Below, piece by piece: positions 44,358 through 54,124 of a stretch of 64,000 nt of DNA. This DNA comes from Knufia peltigerae (taxonomy: Eukaryota; Ascomycota; Eurotiomycetes; Chaetothyriales; Trichomeriaceae): assembly GCA_030247855.1 (NCBI GenBank), contig JAPDRN010000048.1, positions 62,001 through 126,000 on the forward strand. The letters run 5' to 3'. The notes under the pieces were generated by a model that had not been told where the DNA came from, made no database searches, and was given only the letters and a program-made list of their open reading frames with translations. Positions within the stretch are counted from its first letter, which is position 1, and the number at the start of each line of letters is the position of its first letter. A program made the translations under genes and the position numbers.

Positions 44358-45650
44358 TTAATACCCATCGCCTTCGCTCCATGGTCTCCCATCACTCTCG
44401 GCTCTGGTTTTGGCGTCGACACCCCTCTGAAGAGCCTCTAGGCGACGTTGTTCAAGATCAGCCTCGTACTCTTGAATTTCCACCTCTAGCTTTTCTTTTT
44501 TGCCGTATTCAGGCACTTTCAGCTCGCCAGCCTCGATCTCCAGAAGTTCGCCATCGTGTCTGTATTGTTCGATCTTGTCGGCCGCTTCCTGCCACGCCCT
44601 CAGCTCTGCCTCGGCTTGGTGTTTATGAAATCGGATTTCAAACCATTTCTCGTAGGTATCGTCGTTTTCAAAGCAAACCCCAAACCCGTCGCAATAACAC
44701 GTCCGCTGATTTGGGCAAAAAGTGTTCTGATCTGTAAACATGACCTGCCACAGGTACTCGAAGATCCTTCCACTCATGGTATCGCGGTGCTCCGATCGTA
44801 ACAGCCAATCTCGAAAGTGAGAATATGTTTCCTTGGGTAACTCTTGGATTTTATCTCGACTCAAGGCAAATTGCGAACAACAAGGTTGCGCCAGCACATT
44901 CGGGATCTCTTTGCCCGGGAACAATTCAGCCCACGCATCGGCCATGAGGGACTGTTCCAGTTTCTCCGAGTCAGGCTCGATTTGGCCAGGATGGATCCAT
45001 TCTGGACAGCCGGGTGCCCAGTGGCACCGCATGTTCATGTACCCTTGACGTTGGACTCTCTCGCTGCTAAGACGCTTGATCATCTCGCCCGAGTCGAAGT
45101 TCAACAGGTCGTCATTGTGCCAGGCAAACTGGTGAGAGTGCATGAAGATGCTGACGTCCGGCAAGTTGTCGTAGAAGTCGATGATGTAGGTCAAATAGTT
45201 CATCACTTCGTGGCCCTTGTTCTTGGGTGGGTGCAACGGGGCTTTGGGGTCGTCCGCGACGTAAATCATCCTGTTGATGTGCGGGCCCAAATCGACCTCG
45301 TCGAGCCAACTCACGTTCTCCGCCTTCGTTCTAGCCATGACGAGGTTGCGCGTGAAAGTCTTCGAACCGGGAGGAGGACTCCCAAAAGTGGCGGACTCGG
45401 CAGGCGTGGACGGGGCATCGTCTTCTGGAGTATAAGATGGTTGATAATCTTCCGGTCGAGATCCTAGCTGGACGGGTTCCTGAACGGATTCACCATCCTC
45501 ATCAAAATAATCTCCCAGCCCAACCACTTGCGGGACCTTGCTGCGTAGTGATCTGATGGTGATTGCAGAGCTGGTCGTTCGATAATAAACCAACAAGCTA
45601 AGGATAGTTGCCAGCGCGATAAACACCGCAGCACGCTTCCCCTGGATCAT
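44358..45650 (-). CDS. DUF3431 type II membrane protein
   Basis: Single exon, 430 residues. An uncleaved signal anchor (RAAVFIALATILSLLVYY) near residues 6-23 is followed by a Pro/Glu/Ser-rich stem and a lumenal DUF3431 domain (about 100-345). Seen: RNLVMARTKAENVSWLDEV, VMNYLTYIIDFYDNLPDVSIFMHSHQFAWHND, MNMRCHWAPGCPEW, VLAQPCCSQFALSR, and RIFEYLWQVMF with a Cys-rich end (CPNQRTCYCDGFGVCF). A charged coiled-coil-like tail follows. These proteins look like Golgi enzymes and are often near glycan genes, but no activity is established. The function is unknown. Confidence 0.85.
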   Translation of the reverse strand: MIQGKRAAVFIALATILSLLVYYRTTSSAITIRSLRSKVPQVVGLGDYFDEDGESVQEPVQLGSRPEDYQPSYTPEDDAPSTPAESATFGSPPPGSKTFTRNLVMARTKAENVSWLDEVDLGPHINRMIYVADDPKAPLHPPKNKGHEVMNYLTYIIDFYDNLPDVSIFMHSHQFAWHNDDLLNFDSGEMIKRLSSERVQRQGYMNMRCHWAPGCPEWIHPGQIEPDSEKLEQSLMADAWAELFPGKEIPNVLAQPCCSQFALSRDKIQELPKETYSHFRDWLLRSEHRDTMSGRIFEYLWQVMFTDQNTFCPNQRTCYCDGFGVCFENDDTYEKWFEIRFHKHQAEAELRAWQEAADKIEQYRHDGELLEIEAGELKVPEYGKKEKLEVEIQEYEADLEQRRLEALQRGVDAKTRAESDGRPWSEGDGY

Positions 45651-46709
45651 GATCGAGGAATCTGTAGGGTATTGAAATCCGTAAGGAAATCATTCGATAT
45701 CTCTAGTCGCAAGTTTCTCTATGTTTGGATTGCAGCAGTCCGTCGGGGCCTCTGAGACGCGGCGTTTGAGAACAACAACTTTTCGCGGCGTCGTTTGATA
45801 ACGAATGGTGAATAAAGCGCTTTTGATCTGCTCCGTTTCCCAGGTCTTCAATCGCTGGTGCGCGCCGAACGCTGGATCTGTTGAGGGACAAAAATTCACG
45901 GCAAACGTCCGTGCCCAAAAAGAAAGAACTTCAAGCAGAAGATTGTTCTCATTCAGCCCTCAGGTTCCGTGTACCCTCGTGAAAGTGACAAGAAGCAAGG
46001 GAAAAACAAGATCAAAGACCGTGGTTGCTTCTTAAGCCTAGGATTCGTCCGCCAACGACTTGAATCCATCTTTATTTTTGGACTCGTCTTCACAACAAAG
46101 TGAATCCCTTGATCTACGTAAGCAGATGCATACAGCAGGCAACTCTGGGCACTGAGGCCCCACAGATCGTTGGTCGATGAAACAAGCCAGGCTGTGCCGA
46201 CCGCGGCCCTGTGGCCTGTGAGGATGACGAGTACAGCTTCTCGTTCGGTCGATTCGCTAGCCGGATCTCCAGCCTGAAGTCCCTATCATGCCTGTCAAGG
46301 GTGCCGGGAATCAGGGGACTGGCCCCGAGCGCCCTCCATGCTCTCAGGTACTCAGGCACAAGCTGTCACTTTTGCTGTCAACAAAACATACCAGCTCGTG
46401 AGCCTCAAGCCACAAAAACTTGAAGGCGGTGTCACCGGTAGGAAAAGTTATCCAGCTACTCGGTAAGGTACACAATTGGTATTTGTCTTGTGGTACTGTC
46501 CAAACCTCGATAACCTGCGCGTCCCTCCCCCCCGCCGTACTTATACTCCGTGATAGCTTTTCCAATGGCTCTCTTAATCGTCGCTCGCACCTGTATTCGT
46601 CCATATTGGCCTGTAACTATTTCCCTTGAATACATGTCTTTCCCAAAAACTGTCCTGTGTCAAAATATCTACGTCAGAGAAAAAGCTGCACATCACCCTT
46701 AAAAGCATG
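45651..46709. other. Intergenic region
   Basis: Promoter of the DUF3431 gene and 3' flank of the LOV photoreceptor gene. Nothing recognised beyond a TACTCCGTG near-match at 46543-46551. Confidence 0.55.
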
Positions 46710-48733
46710 TTATCCAATCCTCAAGCTCGTGAAGCTACCACTTCCGATACTTCCGCCACCATTGGCCTCATAATGATGGCCTTGTCCATTCTGCGACGAA
46801 GCGAATGTTCTCTGTCCATTCGCAGATAACCTTGAATCTCTCTCTGGTGTTGCTACTGATGGTGGTAGACGCCCAGCGGCAGTTGGCCATCTTTCAGTGC
46901 TGCTCTGTTCGTCATCAACAATCACCACCATCCACACCCCGATCTGATTCTGAAGACCAACAAGTGGCGTGCAGTGAATCCATTTGTTTTTCCCTTGTTC
47001 GTCGCCTCGGCTAATCCACCGGACTTTCGCAGTTACGCCTCGACCTTCAGCGAACGCCACTGTAAGCTCCTCCCGAACGCGATTCGAGCCTCCGATCTTG
47101 TTCAGGAAGGGTGATTGCAATATACCCGGTAAACGCTGGGCGGGACTAGCAAAAATAATTCGAAGTGAAGGGTACGGTCTGACAAGAAGGTACTGCAGGA
47201 AGATTAGTGTGGATTTTTTGGCGGTAGAATGCATCTTGACTCACATTTTGATATACACCGCTGAGGCGTCCATTCACAGTTGCAGAGAGGGGTGCAACTG
47301 TGTTGGGATCTTTCAGTAACAGTCGAGGCTGCTGCGAGCTGGTGCTCTCAATGTCCTCTTCGGCGACTTCACGATGCATCTTCCCCCCGTGGCGTTTGAT
47401 GATGTTCAACTCGCCTTGGTTCAACATCTCACTCAACTCCCGAAGCTCATCGTTCTTCTCGGGGTTTGGCTGTTCTGGCGCAGGCGGGTCTTCGCCCCGA
47501 GCCCGTAGGTCCATGAGTTTCTGCAAAGAGTCCATCTCCGAGCAATGCTTGACTAGTCCACTGACGTCTACCTGCGCTCCGATGTGATATCGGATGATCC
47601 CACGACTGTCCGCCAGCGGCGCGATCATGAGCAAGTTGACGAATGGTGAGCCATCACGGCGACTGGGGATTGTCAGTCAGCGCGCATATTCCCACACTGC
47701 GCATTTCGACTTACTAATTCAAAAAGACCTCCTGATGCTGTTTGCCCGCCTTGACCGCATCACGTAGTCTGCGAACGCTCTCCCGGTTGGTCCCGGGCCC
47801 TTGTAGAAACCTGCAATTCCGACCCAGAACATATCCCATGCCGTATTGCGTCGTCCGATTGAACTCGTCCGAAGCAAAAACGATAGGGTTATCTGGCCGC
47901 GAGGGGTCTGTCAAACAGAATACTTCGGCAAGTCCATCCGAAGCGTCTCTCAGATGCGGGGACAAAGCCCCCGTGATCCTGGCCGTGATACTGGCACTGA
48001 CAATCTGTATGTACTGGTGCGTGACAAAAGCAGGCAACTCCTCCGTCACCAGCACATCGAAAGCCCGATGTGCTCTGTCTTCCAACGCCAGATTTATCGT
48101 AGGTTTGACCGGTTTTTGTGTAAAGTCGTGACCCTCCACGGGATCCAGGCCTTCGCAGATGGCATTGGCGTAGTGAATGGCTCTCAGGGATTTGAGGGAG
48201 TCGAGGTAGTGTACGAGGATCGGCACCGACTGCGGCCTGTGGGCGCCGAGGAAGGAGGTAAACTTGAGGAGTAGCGTCGGGTCTGCGAATATGACTTGCA
48301 GGTGGCTCCTGGAGAACAACGCCTGCGTCTGGTCTTCCAGCGAGAATGTGTCGGTTTGCTCTGCAGGCGGCGGAGACACCAGATTGAACGAGGCGGGATC
48401 GTCTTCGGTCACCAGATCATACGAATCGCCGTTGTCTAATTCCCCAATCGCTTGTAGTTTTGGCAACTCTTTTGTCGCAGTCTGTCCCGCCACGACGCCG
48501 TTCAATCTCGACGAAGCTACTGACGAAGACATTGCGTCTTCTGCGTCCTCGTCTTCTCGCTGTCGCAGGAGGGCATCGGTCGAGTAGTTTACAGGAGGGT
48601 CACTGGTCGTCGAGGAGACTGGACGCTGCTGCGACTGGTGCGAAGGAGGAGGAGGGTGTTCACTGGTGGCATTGTTATGATCGTGTAGAGAAGAAAGATC
48701 GAGTGACCCAGTTTCAGCCGTGGACATGGTCAT
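46710..48733 (-). CDS. RGS-LOV-PAS blue-light photoreceptor
   Basis: Exons 48733-47715, 47662-47245 and 47192-46710 encode 639 residues. A disordered N-terminus precedes an RGS-like helical domain at about residues 134-245 (FSRSHLQVIFADPTLLLKFTSFLGAHRP). A LOV domain follows, about 265-390, with the flavin motif GRNCRFLQG at 304-312. Cys307 is in the position that forms the light-driven adduct with FMN. The LOV domain continues across intron 1 (EVFLNYRRDGSPFVNLLMIAPL) to YHIGAQVDVSG. A second PAS-like domain (SLRIIFASPAQRLPG ... WMVVIVDDE) and a Gly/Ser-rich tail end the protein. Fungal RGS-LOV proteins are known to move to membranes in blue light. The start may instead be the ATG at 48727. 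Confidence 0.9.
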
Positions 48734-49690
48734 CACGATTGGGGAGGTGGTTTTGTGGCTTTTATACGGTATCCGTACGGAAGTCGTCGTGTCAGTGGCT
48801 TTTGGGATCGACACACACACGGGCAAGACAGGGTGCAGTCGGGGAACGAATGAGGCTTTGGCGTTAGTCGCATCTGAATCGTTTTAGATGCAAAACCGGG
48901 GGGGAAGATTGGAACAGGAACAAGCCAGAGATCGGCGAATCCACCACCATGATATTATTGTACTTGTATATTGTATTCGTATCGAGAGTGACGGAGCCAG
49001 CTCAAGTAGTGGGTGAGGATAATGGTTGGCTTCCGTAACTTCGGAAACGTCTCGATCCAAGATCAGGGCACTCTGTTTCTCAAGATGGAATGGAAAAGAA
49101 CATCCAAAAAAAGCACCACGTCAATGATTGTTGCTAAGGCTGCGCCGCCATGCGCCCTCGGTAAGATACAAATGACCACATTGGAGCTCGATGGCGGGCG
49201 CCATTGCATGCAGGTACCAGCAACCATTGCTAGATTAGTGTCTCGAAGCTCGTACTGTACGGAGTACTGCCCTGTTCATTACCCTTGCGATGTTGGATGT
49301 CTTTGGATCTCTCCCGAGTTTCTCGTACTCCGTATACGAGTACGAGTAGAAACCGGAAATCTATCTGCCTGACCTTAAGGCAACCCAAAAAAAGTCTCTT
49401 CGCGATCTGAACATGCATCTGGTCAAATACTGTAACAAAAAGTGGCAGTCATGATCGGCCAGGAATCGCCACATTTCGCGCCCATCAAATCCTCCACAAC
49501 TGATTTTGACGTCACTTGAGCTTTACTTTTCTGGCCGTTGTTACTCCTTACGCGACGACTGCGCGCGATACCCGTGTAGCAATCAGCCAACTACCCGTGA
49601 GGATGGTGTTGATGTTCTCGTACTACGCTTCACGGAGTTCTTAAGTGTCTATTCCTACTCGTACCTTTTCCATGTCAAATCCCAGAAATC
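48734..49690. other. Divergent promoter, LOV receptor / unknown gene
   Basis: Shared upstream region of two divergent genes. Two exact elements, TACGGAGTAC (49258-49267) and TACTCCGTA (49326-49334), sit 60 bp apart. No coding signal. Confidence 0.6.
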
Positions 49691-50734
49691 ATGTCTCTTG
49701 ACATTGAAGCACAGCGTCTTCAAAATCTACAACAAAAGCAAAAATTGCTGGAAGAATTAGATTTACACTCACACAGCAGCACTACTAAACCAGTCAAATC
49801 AAGACCGGAGATCAAACCATCCTCGAAGAAGAAACGTCGTGACTTGAACCCGATCGTGAGAAGTCGTACGTCCGCCAGACTCGCAGCGACAACCAAAAAG
49901 GTATCTTCCTACAAGGAGGACATCGACGATGAGGACGATGTAAAACGATCCATCAAATCCAAGTCTAATTCTAGACCCAAAACATCACCAACCTCACTTC
50001 GTCGACAATCAAGTCCGTCAATACTCACCGAGTCACAATCTCCTCCTGGATCTACATACGCAGACCTACCAACTCTCTTGAACAAATACAATTCCTGGAC
50101 TCCCCTGCCTCCTCCACCGACTCAATCACCAGACGGGACATATCACTTCCAATCCCATCCAACGTTCAAACCCAACAAATCTCCACTCTCGATCCTCCTA
50201 GAGGGTGCCTTTGGCGGTTCATATTTCGGTCCTTGGTATTGTCGCACCTTGCACCTGACCTTGGAGGGGGACCACATTCACACACTCCCACCTTCTTGGT
50301 TGGCCCAGTTAGACCCTCCGACCAAATACCTGATCTCTGGGTCATATGACGCCGGTCTGAACAAACACGGCGTATCTTGTGGTCAGACACTCACCGAATG
50401 GGAGTCGGCCGGTTGGATCAATTTCGACCATGACCCTCGGGGTTGGTTCGAATGGTACATTCGTTTTTTCCTCGGTAGACGACTCGACGACGGCGAAGAC
50501 GAACGTCAGATAGGTCGTTGGTCACGTTGCGTCGGTCCCAAGGGACGTTGGAAACGTGTGTTGCTCAAAAAATACGTCCAGGCAGGTGTACGTAGTGTAT
50601 TCGATGATGACGATACCGAGGAAGAAAACAGAGTCAGTCCTGTGATACATCAAACTTGTCATCATTGGGCTTATCAAGTTACACAAGAAGATCTGGATGA
50701 AGCATGGAGAGAATACGGTGGTGGTGGCCGTTGA
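49691..50734 (+). CDS. Conserved protein of unknown function, 347 aa
   Basis: Single exon starting MSLDIEAQRLQNL. A short N-terminal coiled coil (QRLQNLQQKQKLLEEL) and a basic, Ser-rich disordered part (KKKRRDLNP, likely nuclear signal) precede a compact C-terminal domain of about 190 residues. The latter contains GAFGGSYFGPWYC, YDAGLNKHGVSCGQTL, GWFEWYIRFFLGRRLDDGEDERQIGRW, GRWKRVLLKKYV and SPVIHQTCHHWAYQVTQEDLD. The many Trp and Tyr residues and the invariant-looking Arg/Asp pattern suggest a folded enzyme-like or nucleic-acid-binding domain. I recall unnamed relatives in fungi but no function. Confidence 0.78.
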   Translation: MSLDIEAQRLQNLQQKQKLLEELDLHSHSSTTKPVKSRPEIKPSSKKKRRDLNPIVRSRTSARLAATTKKVSSYKEDIDDEDDVKRSIKSKSNSRPKTSPTSLRRQSSPSILTESQSPPGSTYADLPTLLNKYNSWTPLPPPPTQSPDGTYHFQSHPTFKPNKSPLSILLEGAFGGSYFGPWYCRTLHLTLEGDHIHTLPPSWLAQLDPPTKYLISGSYDAGLNKHGVSCGQTLTEWESAGWINFDHDPRGWFEWYIRFFLGRRLDDGEDERQIGRWSRCVGPKGRWKRVLLKKYVQAGVRSVFDDDDTEEENRVSPVIHQTCHHWAYQVTQEDLDEAWREYGGGGR

Positions 50735-51493
50735 TTTGATCCACGATTAGATAGATGAATACAGACCATGAGGAGCTAGGTACGTGCAGAACGATTGTCC
50801 TTTTCATAACTGCAGAACGTCGGCGAGGCAAGTTCCTTTTGATACGAGTACTGCTGTATAGTGACGACCACGATGACAGACAATGATGATGACCAGTGTA
50901 AGCAAGAATAAAAATGCGACAGGCAAAAGAAAACGTCAAGGATCTCATATTGACAATCATACTCTTCTATCGACCTTCTCGTCCCCTTTCTTTCTGTCAA
51001 AGAAAGTCCCATTTTCCGTTCCATTATACCCTCCATTAAACATACCAGCCTAGTCATCCCTCATCGCGTGCTCCCTCTTTGGTATTTTGTAGTTCTCAAC
51101 CGAGGGTTAGAGGTGCACCCCTTTTTTTTTCTATTTTCTTTTTTGGTCGTGGTTCATCATGATAAAATTATCCGTCAAAATTGGTGGCCGTGGTACTTTT
51201 CTTCCCATTCACAACCAAAAAAAAAGGACGGTATAGAAAACTAGGGCAAAAACAGAGTGGTCCTCCCATCATCCTCATTCTTGACATTCCTTGCGGTCCC
51301 TGAATAGTGATTCCTTCCTTCCTTCCCATAGAGGCACATCACTTTCCCATCAAGTTCTGTTGTTTGTTTGTATTTTTGATAGCTCGCAGATGATATCGTC
51401 GACACGGACAAACAACAGTGTCCCCACACCATATATGAACCCAGGTTTTTAGGGTGGATGGTTGGGGATCAATGGTCGACGGCCAACGGTTCG
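50735..51493. other. Intergenic (convergent 3' flanks)
   Basis: Between the unknown gene and the DUF8004 gene. Contains T-rich and A-rich runs (51123-51145, 51218-51228) but no gene. Confidence 0.55.
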
Positions 51494-54124
51494 TCATGCG
51501 CCAACCTGAATCGAACTCGTCGCAGGTGCCGTCACAGGTCTCTTCCTCACGGCATGCTGATCCAAAATCCTATCCCAAGTCAAGGTGTTGAAATGGATAG
51601 ATGGCACCGACATTGCGTCGTTGAGTTGGTCGCGGTCGTGATCGTGGTCGTGGTCGTGGTCGTTGTCGGAACTTCTCATCGTACTCGTGCTGGTACTCGC
51701 GCCGTGGTGAGCCACAACTCTAATCATATCCGCGGATACCGGCGTGAGTGAAGACGTCCTCTTTCCTACGGTCGGTCTACCACCTTCGATATTGAGACTG
51801 TGCGTCGACCTCAGTATCTCCTGCAATGTGCAGATCGTGTCGTCCGCGGGCGTGGTGGGGGCGAGTTCGTCGCTGTCGCTGTCACGGCTACTCTTCTTCG
51901 ACCAGTTGCTGTTCGCCGAGGCCGAGGATGATTCGCGAGACATTTCCGGTGGCGTTGAAGGCTCGTCTTCGAGGATGGGGACAGACGCAGCACCTTGTTG
52001 AGCAGTGGGACTCTCGCCTGCGCTGGCGGCGTCGAGTTCGTGCACCTCGTGGCCGACCAGCTCTTGTGGTTCGGGGAACTCCTCCCTGATGAGATCATGA
52101 TTCGCTTCTGGTTCAGCCGTAAGCTCAGATGCTACCATTTTTGTAGCCATGGTTTCCCGGTTGATCTCGTTCAAGCCATTGCCGTAGCCTTCGACGTAGA
52201 TCTGGCAGAATGCCGGCCGTTTAATGGTTGGCATCGGCTCCGGTGTGGTGCGCGACCTTCTCGACATCAGTCTTCTCAAAGATGATGACCGCGAGCTTGG
52301 GGGAGTCTTGGTCATCATCCAAGGCGCCCCCGCCAAAGCTCCTTCAAGCTGGGCGGGAAGTGTACGTCGACGAGCCTTGAACGACCTCCCTCGCGAAATC
52401 ATCTCCTCGATGACTGGTGAAGCAGAGGCGGATGTATTTGTGTGAGAATAGCTCTGGTCCGGCACCAACTCCACTTGGGAGACACTAGCGGTCATCGAGC
52501 GGAGCATGGGACGTTGTGCTCCTTGCCAAGGTAGCTGCTTGGGAGGATGGCAACAGAGCGAGTAAGTCAACCCGCGCGTGTTACGGACCTGCTTTGGAGC
52601 ATGCATCACGCCGTGAAACACTTGTAGAATTGCGTAGACAAGCATCCATCGCACTTTTCGCCCTTCTGTGATCGGGAGTCCCTCGAGGTCATCGTCAACA
52701 GTCTGTTGCTCATACTCAGAAAACTTCCTGACCACTTCGGAATTCATGACCAGCACATCCCTATTAGAAGCAGCAACCAAAGCTTGCTTGTCACGTTGTT
52801 TTCGAGCCTCCCTGTCGACCTTTCTCTTCTGTATCGGGTTCCAGGACTTTCTTCGCTGCGTCTTTGAGCGCTGGCTCGAGACGGACTCCAGCGCAGTTGG
52901 CATTAGTGGAAGCGGTTGCGCCAGAGGTTCAAAATCATGCTTTGCGTCAAATGCCTGGATGTTTTGTATCGTGCACATCCCTCCAGTCTTGCTGATGTCG
53001 GTCTCTTCCATACCTGGAGCGGAGTTCGGGTCAACCAGGTGCTGATAAAGGTTCTGGAAGTCACTGAATATCGCCGCATACACGGTTTGTTTGACCGAAT
53101 CCTCTTCAAAGTCCGAAGGCGGCCATGAACCGTAACGCTCCACGTATATTTTCTTGAAGAAGGCGCGGGTCCTGTTCAAGTGGTCCTTTGCTGTCTGGGG
53201 CAGTCCCAGGAAGCTGTCAGAGATTTCGTCCTCAAAGAAGTCTACTAATGCTTCGTCCACATTCTGCAGACGAGTGTCCATTTCAGTTCTTGCGTGGCTG
53301 ATGAGAGACTTGGCCCTCGAGCTGACCATCTGCGAACTCGTTAGTTTCGACCCTGAAGGATGGTGACCAGGTATATACTAACCGCGTACTCGATACTCGA
53401 GCGTAGACCACGATGGCTCATACCCACACAATGGGAGAAGGCATCAACCCAGAGATCTTCAATCCTAAGGTCCTCGGCCAGATGAAGCGCTGCCAGGGAA
53501 TGGTCGACACATTCCCTGAAGTCCAGATACCTCTGATTCTCGGCGTAAGATACAACTTCGAGCTTGTTCTGCGAGCTATCATCGGCGCGGTAGTCATCTA
53601 TCCTCTTCTTCAGCTCGACCAGCGCTTTGCCCAGTGTCCTTCCAGCCAACGGTCGATTGTATAGCCATGCGAAGAAGTTCCTGGTAGTGACATGGTGATC
53701 AAATGTTTCCTCGAGTCCGGATCCATACGGTGCTGGGATATACAATTCGAGAAGCGACTGCTCGGGGTCACAACCTGGACAATTTGGTAGGACGCATTGG
53801 CTCGCCGCATGAATCGAGTTCCTGACTACACAACGCTCGACCAAAGACTCGAATCCCTTGACTCTGAGGAATGCCGTGTGTACCCGGAAAGCTGGTCCTC
53901 TGCTGGACTGGCCAGGTTCACGTAGATAGACCAGACAATCTCCTGTAGGCCAGCACAGCTCTGGTTCCTGGCCGACAAATGAGCACCACGCAACTGAAGA
54001 TGGAATAGATACTTACATGAAAGACATTGATCCAGTCAGTCGTGATTCTCAATCGACCATCCCACCTTCTCAGCCCAGCTGATCGAATATCCTCAAAAGT
54101 CACTCGACCTGCAGCACGCCTCAT
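51494..54124 (-). CDS. DUF8004-type fungal protein, 842 aa
   Basis: Exons 54124-54017, 53967-53383 and 53329-51494, all phase 0. The conserved N-terminal half includes GLRRWDGRLRITTDW, LCWPTGDCLVYLREPGQSSRGPAFRV, a BTB-like stretch (HVTTRNFFAWLYNRPLAGRTLGKAL), ENLRIEDLW-like and EDEISDSFLGLPQTAKDHLNR. A middle block is YAILQVFHGVMHAPKQV. The C-terminal ~300 residues are disordered with a (Asp-His)n-rich stretch encoded by GTCGTG-type repeats at about 51625-51665. The middle intron has a GTTAGT donor. This family is widespread in filamentous ascomycetes and has no known function. Confidence 0.85.

Noticed and set aside
51620..51670. Short tandem repeats resembling a CRISPR array
   Set aside because: They are hexamer-type GTCGTG repeats inside a coding exon, in a eukaryote, with no spacers.
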